Assembly (NCBI GenBank): GCA_017469845.1
Contig: JAFUFP010000028.1
Location: forward strand, 94,915-158,914
Source: Bacteroidales bacterium
GTDB taxonomy: Bacteria; Bacteroidota; Bacteroidia; Bacteroidales; UBA932
Direction of reading: 5' to 3'
DNA: 64,000 bases
The translations under genes and the position numbers were made by a program. The notes under the pieces are model-generated. The model saw only the letters and a program-made list of their open reading frames with translations, was not told where the DNA came from and did not search any database. Shown here one piece after another: positions 18,079 through 25,744 of the stretch; positions within the stretch are counted from its first letter, which is position 1; each line of letters opens with the position of its first letter.

Positions 18079-21000
18079 ATGAAAAGGATACTTTCCCTTT
18101 CCCTCATGGCTGCGGCATGCCTTTTGGCCGGATCATGCTCGGGAAACAAGTCTTCGGTAAGGGAACTCTCCGAAGGATGGGATAATCCTCCCCAGTCGGC
18201 CAGAACAAGGGTCTGGTGGCATTGGATGAACGGCAACATAACCAAAGAAGGTATCAGGAAGGACCTGGAATGGATGGACCGCATAGGTCTTGGCGGATTC
18301 CAGAACTTTGATGCCGCATCCGGAACCCCGACCATCGTCAAAGACCGTCTGGTCTATATGCATGACGGTTGGAAAGACGCATTCGCATATGCCGCCCATG
18401 TCGCGGACTCCTTGGGTCTCGAGTTCGCCATAGCGAGCGCACCCGGATGGTCATCCACCGGCGGTCCTTGGGTCGAGCCCAAGGACGCCATGAAGAAACT
18501 TGTCTGGAGAACCATGACAGTGGAGGGAGGATCTGCGGTCGATCTGACGCTTCCTTCCCCTTACAAGAGTGTCGGCGCTTTCCAGAACGGAACAGCCGCC
18601 GGTAGGGGAGCCGCGGCACAGGTGGAGGAATACTACGAGGACGTGGCCGTCCTTGCCGTAAAGATGCCGGAAGGAAGGAAGACCTCCGCGCAACTCGGAG
18701 CGAAAGTTTCTTCAAGCGGCGGGTCTTTCACTTTGGAGCAGCTTTCTGACGGTGACATTACCAACAGCTCCCTCCTTCCCGCCGATACGAAAAAGGGATA
18801 TTCGTGGATCATGTACGAGTATCCGGAACCCGTTACCGTGAAATCCGTCACATTGGTTGACGGCTCCACGGGAGGTTTCGGGGGAAGAAGCACCCCGACC
18901 ACCTTCGAAGCGAGTGGCGACGGCAAAAACTTCTCAAGAGTCTCGGCTCTTGCCCCCGGCGGTGTAGCCCAGAGGACCGTTTCGGTGCCGCCCACGACCG
19001 CGAAGTATTTCAGGATCACGTACAGGAACCAGACCCCTCCCGCAGGGGCCGCCATGTTCGGAATGCCCATGCAGAGAGGACCTCAGGGAACATCGATCGC
19101 GGAACTTGACCTGCATACCTATACGATGGTCAACCGCTTCGAGGACAAGGCCGGATTCTCGGCACTCTCTGATCTTACGGCTCAGCCCACTCCTGCTGTC
19201 GAAGGGGAGAAGTTCCCTTCTCCGGAGGACGTGGTCGACCTGACGTCCAAGATGACTTCCGACGGGAAAATCAATTGGGATGCTCCCCAGGGTACGTGGA
19301 AGATATACCGGTTCGGATTCTCCCTTACCGGAAAGCAGAATCATCCGGCTCCTTTGGAGGCGACAGGTCTCGAAGTCGACAAACTTGACCCCATTGCATG
19401 GACGGCGTATTTCAGGAAGTATTTCGACATGTACAAGGACGCCTCCGGCGGCCTTATGGGACAGAGGGGAGTGCAGTATGTGCTCACCGACAGCTACGAA
19501 GCCGAGAATGAGACATGGACTCCCGCGATGAGGGAAGAATTCCGCAGCCGCAGGGGATATGACATGATGGCGTGGATGCCGGTCATCGCCGGTGAAGTCA
19601 TCGGTTCCCCCGAAAAGAGCGACGCCTTCCTGTGGGATTACAGGGCGACGATAGGTGATCTCCTGGCCGAGAACTACGACCGCATTTCACAGATCGCCAT
19701 TGACGAATACGGGATGAAGGGCCGTTATTCCGAATCACATGAAGGCGGCAGGGCATATGTCGGAGACGGAATGGACCTCAAGCGTACCGCCGAGGTCCCC
19801 ATGTCAGCCATGTGGGTTACGGCTTCCTGGCTTCCCACCCTTCCTTCGGGAGAACCGGACAGGAGCATGTACAATGCCGATGACAAGGAATCCGCTTCGG
19901 TTGCCCATATCTACGGACAGAACGTGGCCGCCGCGGAATCCATGACCGCTCCCGGTCAGGGAGGCTTGGCTTATTCGTATTGCCCCGAGAATCTCAAATT
20001 CATCGCTGACATCGAGCTTTCCAACGGAATCAACCGTTTCGTGATCCACGAAAGCGCCCATCAGCCCTCAGACGAACATGTACCGGGCCTAAGCCTCGGA
20101 GGAATCGGCCAATGGTTCAACCGTCACGACACTTGGGCGGAGATGGCCGGCGTGTGGGTCGACTACATGTCCAGGAGCTCCTATGCCCTGCAGTGGGGCA
20201 AGAATGTCGCCGACATCCTGTATTATTACGGCCAGGACAGCAATGTGACATCCGTGTTCGGCAACACCCCTCCGATTGTGCCGGCAGGATATCAGTGGGA
20301 CTACTGCAGCCCTCATGCCCTTCTCAATGCGATTTCCGCGGACAAGGGGAATCTCGTTTCCCAGGGAGGAACAAAGTACAAAGTCCTTTGGATGGACAGG
20401 AACATGGACTACGTGTCAACACCTGTTCTCCGCAAAATCCTTTCTCTTGCCGAAAGCGGTGTCATGATAGGGGGTGTGAGACCCTCCCATCCGGCTTCTC
20501 TGTCGGATGACGCAGGGGAGTGGTCCGATCTCGTCAAGAAGATCTGGGACAGCGGAAGGGCAAATGTGAAGGAGAACATCTCCTTGGCTGATTTCCTGAA
20601 AGCCGCATCCGTTTCTCCCGACGTCAAAATGCCCGAAGGGATGAAGTTCCTTCACAGGACGGCGAAGGGAGCCGAGGTGTATTGGGTCAACAAACCTTCC
20701 AGGGATTACTCTACAGTTGAGGTTTCCTTCAGGACTTCCGGCTTGAAACCTCGGGTATGGCATCCTGATACAGGAGTCAAGGAAGATGTTTCTTACAGAG
20801 TGGACGGCGACAGAACCGTGGTCACTCTGGAGATGGTTCCCGACGATGCGCTTTTCGTCGTGTTCTCCGGAAAGGGAGAAGCCTCACACAAAGTTGAAAC
20901 TGTTCCCGAAAAGACTTTGCTCACGGTTTCCACACCATGGACCGTAGCATTCCAGCAGAAGAGGGGAGCTCCCTCCGGAAATGTCGTCTTCCCGCAACTG

Positions 21001-21387
21001 GTGTCCTATACCGAGAGTGAAGAATTCGGTATAAAATATTTCTCCGGAGTCGCCACATATTCGAATACCATCAATGTTCCTGCGGCGTCCGGTAAAACTT
21101 TCATAGATCTCGGTTCGGTCAAGAATATAGCCGAAGTCTACGTGAACGGCCAGTATTGCGGAACGGCTTGGAAAGAACCTTTCAGGGTTGACGTTTCTTC
21201 CGCATTGAAGGAAGGCGACAACCTTTTCGAAGTGAAAGTCGCCAACGTCTGGCCCAACCGTCTTATCGGAGACCAGCAGCCGGATTGTCCCGAGCAGGTC
21301 ACTTTCTCGGATTCCAGAGCATACCGTGCGGGTGATCCGCTTCGTCCTGCAGGTCTTTTGGGTCCCGTGCGTCTCATCGGCATGTAG
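18079..21387 (+). CDS. GH106-type alpha-L-rhamnosidase lipoprotein
   Basis: 1102 residues from ATG 18079. An upstream in-frame ATG at 18004 would translate the terminator hairpin and place 25 non-signal residues before the signal peptide, so it is rejected. The lipobox is LAGSC (Cys20). Domain order equals that of the protein at 12699: RVWWHWMNGN, SAPGWSSTGGPWVEP, a galactose-binding-like segment, DSYEAENETWTP (~470), RRGYDMMAWMP, ESHEGGRAYVGDGMDLK, FVIHESAHQPSDEH, then the C-terminal sandwich ending LRPAGLLGPVRLIGM. A shorter Met/Gln/Gly-rich insert is at nt 19036-19092. It is the fourth family-106 gene of the window. Near-identity of some blocks suggests gene duplication, with divergence in the inserts and in substrate loops (inference). 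Confidence 0.9.
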   Translation: MKRILSLSLMAAACLLAGSCSGNKSSVRELSEGWDNPPQSARTRVWWHWMNGNITKEGIRKDLEWMDRIGLGGFQNFDAASGTPTIVKDRLVYMHDGWKDAFAYAAHVADSLGLEFAIASAPGWSSTGGPWVEPKDAMKKLVWRTMTVEGGSAVDLTLPSPYKSVGAFQNGTAAGRGAAAQVEEYYEDVAVLAVKMPEGRKTSAQLGAKVSSSGGSFTLEQLSDGDITNSSLLPADTKKGYSWIMYEYPEPVTVKSVTLVDGSTGGFGGRSTPTTFEASGDGKNFSRVSALAPGGVAQRTVSVPPTTAKYFRITYRNQTPPAGAAMFGMPMQRGPQGTSIAELDLHTYTMVNRFEDKAGFSALSDLTAQPTPAVEGEKFPSPEDVVDLTSKMTSDGKINWDAPQGTWKIYRFGFSLTGKQNHPAPLEATGLEVDKLDPIAWTAYFRKYFDMYKDASGGLMGQRGVQYVLTDSYEAENETWTPAMREEFRSRRGYDMMAWMPVIAGEVIGSPEKSDAFLWDYRATIGDLLAENYDRISQIAIDEYGMKGRYSESHEGGRAYVGDGMDLKRTAEVPMSAMWVTASWLPTLPSGEPDRSMYNADDKESASVAHIYGQNVAAAESMTAPGQGGLAYSYCPENLKFIADIELSNGINRFVIHESAHQPSDEHVPGLSLGGIGQWFNRHDTWAEMAGVWVDYMSRSSYALQWGKNVADILYYYGQDSNVTSVFGNTPPIVPAGYQWDYCSPHALLNAISADKGNLVSQGGTKYKVLWMDRNMDYVSTPVLRKILSLAESGVMIGGVRPSHPASLSDDAGEWSDLVKKIWDSGRANVKENISLADFLKAASVSPDVKMPEGMKFLHRTAKGAEVYWVNKPSRDYSTVEVSFRTSGLKPRVWHPDTGVKEDVSYRVDGDRTVVTLEMVPDDALFVVFSGKGEASHKVETVPEKTLLTVSTPWTVAFQQKRGAPSGNVVFPQLVSYTESEEFGIKYFSGVATYSNTINVPAASGKTFIDLGSVKNIAEVYVNGQYCGTAWKEPFRVDVSSALKEGDNLFEVKVANVWPNRLIGDQQPDCPEQVTFSDSRAYRAGDPLRPAGLLGPVRLIGM

Positions 21388-21423
21388 GATAACGGTTTGT
21401 CGGGTCATCCGAAATTGTTTTGT

Positions 21424-21455
21424 AACGGGGGTGGAATACTTTTTTCACTCCCGTT
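21424..21455 (+). terminator. Hairpin after the rhamnosidase gene
   Basis: AACGGGGGTG (21424-21433) pairs with CACTCCCGTT (21446-21455), one wobble; the loop holds a T-run. It lies 36 nt after the stop codon. Confidence 0.65.
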
Positions 21456-21553
21456 TCGCATTCAAAATCTCCAAAATGATATCAAAATCTTCCAATTGAA
21501 CAAATTGTTAAATTATTTGAAGATTTTGTGGGGTCAAATAAATATTATGGTCA

Positions 21554-21561
21554 TACCTTTG
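21554..21561 (+). promoter_or_regulatory. -7 promoter element (TACCTTTG) without an obvious gene
   Basis: TACCTTTGC fits TAnnTTTG, with TTTG at 21525-21528 (25-nt spacing). No protein-coding frame with gene-like features follows before the terminator at 21667-21700, so it probably drives an untranslated RNA. Confidence 0.5.
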
Positions 21562-21566
21562 CTTTC

Positions 21567-21700
21567 GGAAACGGATGAGAGCCGTGAGGTCAAGCATCCT
21601 TCCTGTCATCAGTTCTTCAGATGGCAATAAGGTTGGTTAATAATAATTGGTTTGGTTTTAAGAATACCGCTTTCTTCTGACAGAAGGCGGTTTTTCTTTT
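21567..21700 (+). ncRNA. Candidate small RNA ending in an intrinsic terminator
   Basis: Between the GH106 terminator and the next gene is a self-contained unit of about 134 nt. A -7 element ends at 21561. Three stems follow: GGATG/CATCC (21573-21577 with 21595-21599), GTCATC/GATGGC (21605-21610 with 21620-21625), and a terminator stem CCGCTTTCT/AGAAGGCGG (21667-21675 with 21682-21690) running into TTTTTCTTTT. No coding frame with start, signal or domain features fits. The 476-nt gap (21388-21863) contains this unit, the upstream terminator and the promoter of the next gene, and otherwise nothing recognisable. No known RNA family was recognised. Confidence 0.5.
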
Positions 21701-21807
21701 GCCTGATTTCCACGGTTTCTCTTTTCGGTGACTGTTTGCAGAGTTCATATTGCAGAATCTGCGATGTCAAATGAAGATTACGCCAAATGATTGTGATTCT
21801 TTACCGC

Positions 21808-21815
21808 TACTTTTG
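21808..21815 (+). promoter_or_regulatory. -7 promoter element (TACTTTTG)
   Basis: TACTTTTGC fits the -7 consensus and lies 48 nt before the ATG at 21864; a TTG at 21791-21793 precedes it by only 14 nt. Confidence 0.5.
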
Positions 21816-21863
21816 CATATCGGGGGTTGCCTCCTTTTCCACAATCAGTAACACATCCGTCAG

Positions 21864-22718
21864 ATGAATCATTTTCATAAAATACTCGTTGCGGCTTCTC
21901 TTTTTTTCGCCATGGTCTGCAGCGCTCAGGAATCCCGTGAAGGGAATGCCCGGTATTTCGAACCCGTCCTTGACGCGGAAGTTGTCTACAGGGGACCGGA
22001 CGTGGTTTTCCGGAAACTCGGTGACAGGACATGGATGGGATCGGGCCACGTCATAGCTTCGGAGACCATGTATCTTCTGGAGGGAAAGTCCCGTGCCCTT
22101 CTTATAGACACCGGTGCCTCCATCAAGGATCTCGACAAGATAGTGAAATGCATTACCGACAAACCCGTCACGGTGGTATTGACCCATTCGCACGGGGACC
22201 ATTCGGGAAATATCGGATGTTTTCCGGAAGTGTGGGTGGCACCGGAAGGGAACTCTTCCTCCGGGAGGGCGTTCCGCAACTATTCCGGAAGCGTCAAATC
22301 CCTTTCCGACGGACAGAAGTTTGACTTGGGGGGTCGCACCATAGAAGTCCTTTTCGCTCCCGGTCATACTTCGGGATCTGCAATTTTCCTTGATCCTTCC
22401 ATGAAATGCGGATTCAGCGGAAGTGCCTTCGGAAGCGGAAACCTCAATCTCGGAACCGATCTTTCCACTTTCATCCGTACGGCGAAGAATACACTGTCGG
22501 TGATGAAGAAAAAGAAGATACGCATCATGTATCCCGGACATTATTTCGGAGACAATCCCGATACTCCGGAAAGAATAAGTGCGATTTCTTCACTTGCGGA
22601 AGATATTCTGTCCGGAAAAGTCAAAGGGACTGCAGATCCTGAAGGGGCGTCCGGGCATACATTGGTGGTCAGAAAAGGTAATCTGAGAATCAATTATTCT
22701 TCCGAAAGGGTGAAATGA
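21864..22718 (+). CDS. Secreted metallo-beta-lactamase-fold hydrolase lacking the bridging Asp
   Basis: 284 residues with a type I signal peptide (MVCSA/QES). The first metal site is intact: HSHGDH (His108, His110, Asp112, His113), His168 in APGHTSG, and the late His226 in YPGHYF. The position where family members carry the metal-bridging Asp (usually a Gly-Asp motif) reads FSGSAFGSG, with Ser187 instead of Asp. The fold family includes lactonases, glyoxalase-II-like thioesterases and beta-lactamases. With the Asp missing, the second metal site may be altered or the reaction changed (inference). It has its own promoter and follows the candidate small RNA. A link to the glycan enzymes is not evident apart from position. 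Confidence 0.75.
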   Translation: MNHFHKILVAASLFFAMVCSAQESREGNARYFEPVLDAEVVYRGPDVVFRKLGDRTWMGSGHVIASETMYLLEGKSRALLIDTGASIKDLDKIVKCITDKPVTVVLTHSHGDHSGNIGCFPEVWVAPEGNSSSGRAFRNYSGSVKSLSDGQKFDLGGRTIEVLFAPGHTSGSAIFLDPSMKCGFSGSAFGSGNLNLGTDLSTFIRTAKNTLSVMKKKKIRIMYPGHYFGDNPDTPERISAISSLAEDILSGKVKGTADPEGASGHTLVVRKGNLRINYSSERVK

Positions 22719-22776
22719 CCTAATGGGGGGAAGCATATTCTTTCGTCTTGCGGTGAAAAATGAACGTTTTTATCAT

Positions 22777-22981
22777 TATATTTGTCCAATTGGTGCGGAC
22801 GAATGAACTGTAAGAAAAGTTCATTGGGGTGATGAAGGGAACGGAAGATGTCCGAAAGTGATACGAAACCGGTCCAATACGGCAGAAACCCGATTATTTT
22901 CCCGCTTCAGCGCCCAAAGGCAAGACAACAGGAAGAGTAAACCACCATTTTATCCAATAAAACACACAAACATCAGATTCA
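22777..22981 (+). promoter_or_regulatory. Promoter element and structured 197-nt leader of the GH3 gene
   Basis: TATATTTG (22777-22784) fits TAnnTTTG. The leader that follows is unusually long and contains a perfect 8-bp hairpin, AATGAACT/AGTTCATT (22802-22809 with 22818-22825), then further G/C-rich segments, and finally the A-rich start region AAAACACACAAACATCAGATTCA before the ATG. No known riboswitch consensus was recognised. Confidence 0.45.
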
Positions 22982-25324
22982 ATGAAGAAGATCATGCTTA
23001 TCGCTGCCGCCGCTCTTGCGGGAAGTGCAGCTTTCGCACAGCCTCAGCTTCGTCCTGACAACATTGACGAAGTCATCAAGGCCATGACCCTCCAGGAGAA
23101 GGTCACCCTTCTTGTCGGCGGCAGTCGTGCCGTCAACATCGATGGTGTTCCTACCGGAACAACCGACCTCGTTCCCGGTGCAGCCGGAGTAAGCCGCGCA
23201 GTTCCCCGTCTGGGTATTCCTCAGACAGTTCTCGCTGATGGTCCTGCCGGACTCCGTATCACCCCTACCCGTCAGGGTGACAGCAAGACTTACTATTGTA
23301 CAGGTTTCCCTGTAGGAACCCTTCTCGCCAGCTCTTGGGATGTCAATCTTGTGCAGGAGGTTACTACCGCAATGGGTAACGAGGTTCTCGAATATGGTGT
23401 CGACGTTCTCCTCGCTCCCGGTGTGAACATTCACCGTAACCCTCTTTGCGGCCGTAACTTCGAGTACTTCTCAGAGGATCCTCTCCTCTCCGGAAAGATG
23501 GCGTCCGCTTACATCAAAGGTGTCCAAAGCAATGGTGTAGGAACTTCCATCAAGCACTACGCGACCAACAACCAGGAGACCAACCGTAACGAGGCCGAGT
23601 CAAGGGTGAGCAAGAGGGCTCTACGCGAGATCTACCTCAAGAACTTCGAAATCGCCATCAAGGAAGCCGATCCTTGGACCGTCATGTCTTCCTACAACAA
23701 ACTCAACGGTGACTACACCCAGCAGAGCGAAGGCCTCCTCACCACCGTTCTCCGTGACGAGTGGGGATACAAGGGTATCGTCATGACCGACTGGGGAAAC
23801 AAGGCAGGTACCGTCAAGTCCGCAAAATCCGGAAACGACCTCATGGAACCCGGTAGCCAGTCCGAGATGGAAAGGCTCATCGCCGGTGTCCAGGACGGCA
23901 GCATCTCAATGGCTGAGATTGACCGCAATGTCCGCAACATGCTCAACTATGTTGTCCGCACTCCCCGCTACAAAGGTTACAAGTTCTCCAACAACCCTGA
24001 CCTCAAGGCTCACGCCCAGGTAGCACGCAAGGCTGCAGCCGAGGCAATGGTCCTTCTCCGCAACGAGGAAAACACCCTTCCTCTGAAGGGTAACGAGAAG
24101 GTCGCCCTTTACGGTATCTCTTCTATCGACTTCGTCGCTGGCGGAACCGGTTCCGGTAATGTCAACAAGGCTTATGTCGTCAACCTCAAGGAAGGCCTCG
24201 AGAATGCCGGCTTCACCGTTGACAAGAGCCTCATGGATTACTATCAGGCAGCCATCACCTACAACAACGCCACTTCAGCTCTCAACCGTCCCGCAGGTGG
24301 ATTCTTCTTCGGATTCGGAAGCTCAAAGCAGGCAGAGATCGCTGTTCCCGCAACAGCTATCACAGCTGAGGCCGCAGCAAATGACATCGCTGTCATCTGT
24401 ATCGGACGTAACGCCGGTGAAGGTGCCGACCGTCATATGATGGACGACTTCGAGCTCACTTCCATCGAGCGCGAACTCATCCAGAATGTCAGCTCCACTT
24501 TCCACGCTCAGGGCAAGAAGGTCGTCGTTGTCCTCAACATCGGAGGTGTTATCGAGACCAACTCCTGGAAGTACCTCGTTGACGCTATCCTTCTTCCTTG
24601 GTCTCCCGGCCAGGAAGGCGCAAACGCCATCGGTGATGTCCTTACCGGAAAGGTCAATCCTTCAGGTAAGCTCCCTATGACTTTCCCCATCAACTTCATG
24701 GATCATCCTTCATCTGCCAACTTCCCTTACAACTACCAGAGGGCAGCAACAGGTATGGGCGGCTTCAACCGTGGTCCCGCTCAGCCTCAGAAGGATGTTG
24801 ACTATGTCGAGTATGAAGAGGGAATCTATGTCGGCTACAGGTACTTCTCAACCGCCGGTGTGAAGGTCTCCTATCCTTTCGGATTCGGACTCTCATACAC
24901 CACCTTCTCTTACTCAAAGCCCGTCGTCAAGGCTACTGCTGACGGCTTTGAGGCGACTGTTACCGTCACCAACAACGGTAAGGTTGCAGGTAAAGAGGTT
25001 GTCGAACTTTATGTCAGCGCACCTGCCGGCGGACTTGACAAGCCCGCTTGCGAGCTCAAGGCTTTCGCAAAGACCAGGGAACTCCGTCCCGGTGAGAGCC
25101 AGACTGTCACAATGAAGGTTGACAACTACAGCATCGCTTCCTTCAACGAGGCCACTTCCGCATGGGAGGCTCCTGCAGGAAATTATGGTGTATACTTCGC
25201 AGCAAGCGTAGAGGATGTCCGCGCATCAGCTACCTACGCTCTCAAGAAAGCTCAGAGCTGGAAGGTCAACGATACCCTCGCACCTACCAACCCCGTGAAC
25301 GAGATCAAGGTTACCAGGAAGTAA
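22982..25324 (+). CDS. Secreted glycoside hydrolase family 3 (beta-glucosidase-like)
   Basis: 780 residues with a type I signal peptide (AAFA/QPQ). Order of domains: (beta/alpha)8 barrel with GRNFEYFSEDP, SIKHYATNNQE and nucleophile GIVMTDWG (Asp270); alpha/beta sandwich domain (~350-580); fibronectin-III-like domain (~660-750), which is the usual three-domain beta-glucosidase layout. YPFGFGLSYTTF precedes the last domain. A short Gly/Met/Pro/Gln-rich loop (nt 24750-24795) follows the sandwich domain. Family activities: exo-hydrolysis of beta-glucosides, beta-xylosides and others. It has its own promoter and terminator (25347-25374) and its leader suggests separate regulation from the rhamnosidase operons. 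Confidence 0.92.
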   Translation: MKKIMLIAAAALAGSAAFAQPQLRPDNIDEVIKAMTLQEKVTLLVGGSRAVNIDGVPTGTTDLVPGAAGVSRAVPRLGIPQTVLADGPAGLRITPTRQGDSKTYYCTGFPVGTLLASSWDVNLVQEVTTAMGNEVLEYGVDVLLAPGVNIHRNPLCGRNFEYFSEDPLLSGKMASAYIKGVQSNGVGTSIKHYATNNQETNRNEAESRVSKRALREIYLKNFEIAIKEADPWTVMSSYNKLNGDYTQQSEGLLTTVLRDEWGYKGIVMTDWGNKAGTVKSAKSGNDLMEPGSQSEMERLIAGVQDGSISMAEIDRNVRNMLNYVVRTPRYKGYKFSNNPDLKAHAQVARKAAAEAMVLLRNEENTLPLKGNEKVALYGISSIDFVAGGTGSGNVNKAYVVNLKEGLENAGFTVDKSLMDYYQAAITYNNATSALNRPAGGFFFGFGSSKQAEIAVPATAITAEAAANDIAVICIGRNAGEGADRHMMDDFELTSIERELIQNVSSTFHAQGKKVVVVLNIGGVIETNSWKYLVDAILLPWSPGQEGANAIGDVLTGKVNPSGKLPMTFPINFMDHPSSANFPYNYQRAATGMGGFNRGPAQPQKDVDYVEYEEGIYVGYRYFSTAGVKVSYPFGFGLSYTTFSYSKPVVKATADGFEATVTVTNNGKVAGKEVVELYVSAPAGGLDKPACELKAFAKTRELRPGESQTVTMKVDNYSIASFNEATSAWEAPAGNYGVYFAASVEDVRASATYALKKAQSWKVNDTLAPTNPVNEIKVTRK

Positions 25325-25346
25325 TTCCAAATACTTGCAAATCCAT

Positions 25347-25374
25347 GTTGTGGCGGCCTTCGGGTCGCCACAAC
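25347..25374 (+). terminator. Terminator after the GH3 gene
   Basis: GTTGTGGCG (25347-25355) and CGCCACAAC (25366-25374) form a perfect 9-bp stem, followed by TTGTTTG. Confidence 0.8.
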
Positions 25375-25610
25375 TTGTTTGAGGACAATATCAAGTGATC
25401 TTGATTTTTTGTTATTACTGTTTAAGATGCTGGATCAAAAAAGTGAGTCCAGGTTTTTAGGTCGGATTTTTTGTTCTAAATAGGCAATACAATTCAATGC
25501 TGAAATTCAAGACTTCCACGAGTAATAATCCCTTTGGGATAAAAATTCACTTTTGTCAAAAATCGCAGTATTAAGATTATTTTTCAAAATATCCGTAACG
25601 TTTTAATCCG

Positions 25611-25699
25611 TAATTTTGCATCGGAATCTAAAACGATTCACTTCGTAATTAGGCAATCAAACTGTAAAAGCAGTCACATAAACACACACTAAACATGAG
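25611..25699 (+). promoter_or_regulatory. Promoter and mRNA-like leader that run straight into a terminator
   Basis: TAATTTTGC (25611-25619) fits the -7 consensus. It is followed by ~80 nt ending AACACACACTAAACATGAGA, which looks exactly like the A-rich translation starts of this genome (compare the leaders before 7267, 16231 and 22982). The ATG at 25695 opens only a six-codon frame ending inside the hairpin at 25700-25727. This is a leader without a gene: a small RNA, a leader peptide, or the scar of a lost gene. The rest of the 420-nt gap 25325-25744 holds the GH3 terminator and AT-rich sequence in which I see nothing else. Confidence 0.45.
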
Positions 25700-25727
25700 A
25701 TATGGCCCGACGTGAGTCGGGCCATAT
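25700..25727. terminator. Perfect 12-bp hairpin, bidirectional
   Basis: ATATGGCCCGAC (25700-25711), loop GTGA, GTCGGGCCATAT (25716-25727). It lies 18 nt beyond the stop of the minus-strand regulator and directly after the orphan leader on the plus strand, so it can serve both. Confidence 0.75.
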
Positions 25728-25744
25728 TCGTAATATTGTGCTCC

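Noticed and set aside
7411..21387. Long repeats between rhamnosidase genes as a mobile or recombination element
   Set aside because: The similarity follows protein-coding blocks and reflects gene duplication; no terminal repeats, transposase or target duplications were seen.
22785..22981. Known riboswitch (cobalamin, TPP, SAM) in the GH3 leader
   Set aside because: The core consensus segments of these classes are not present.
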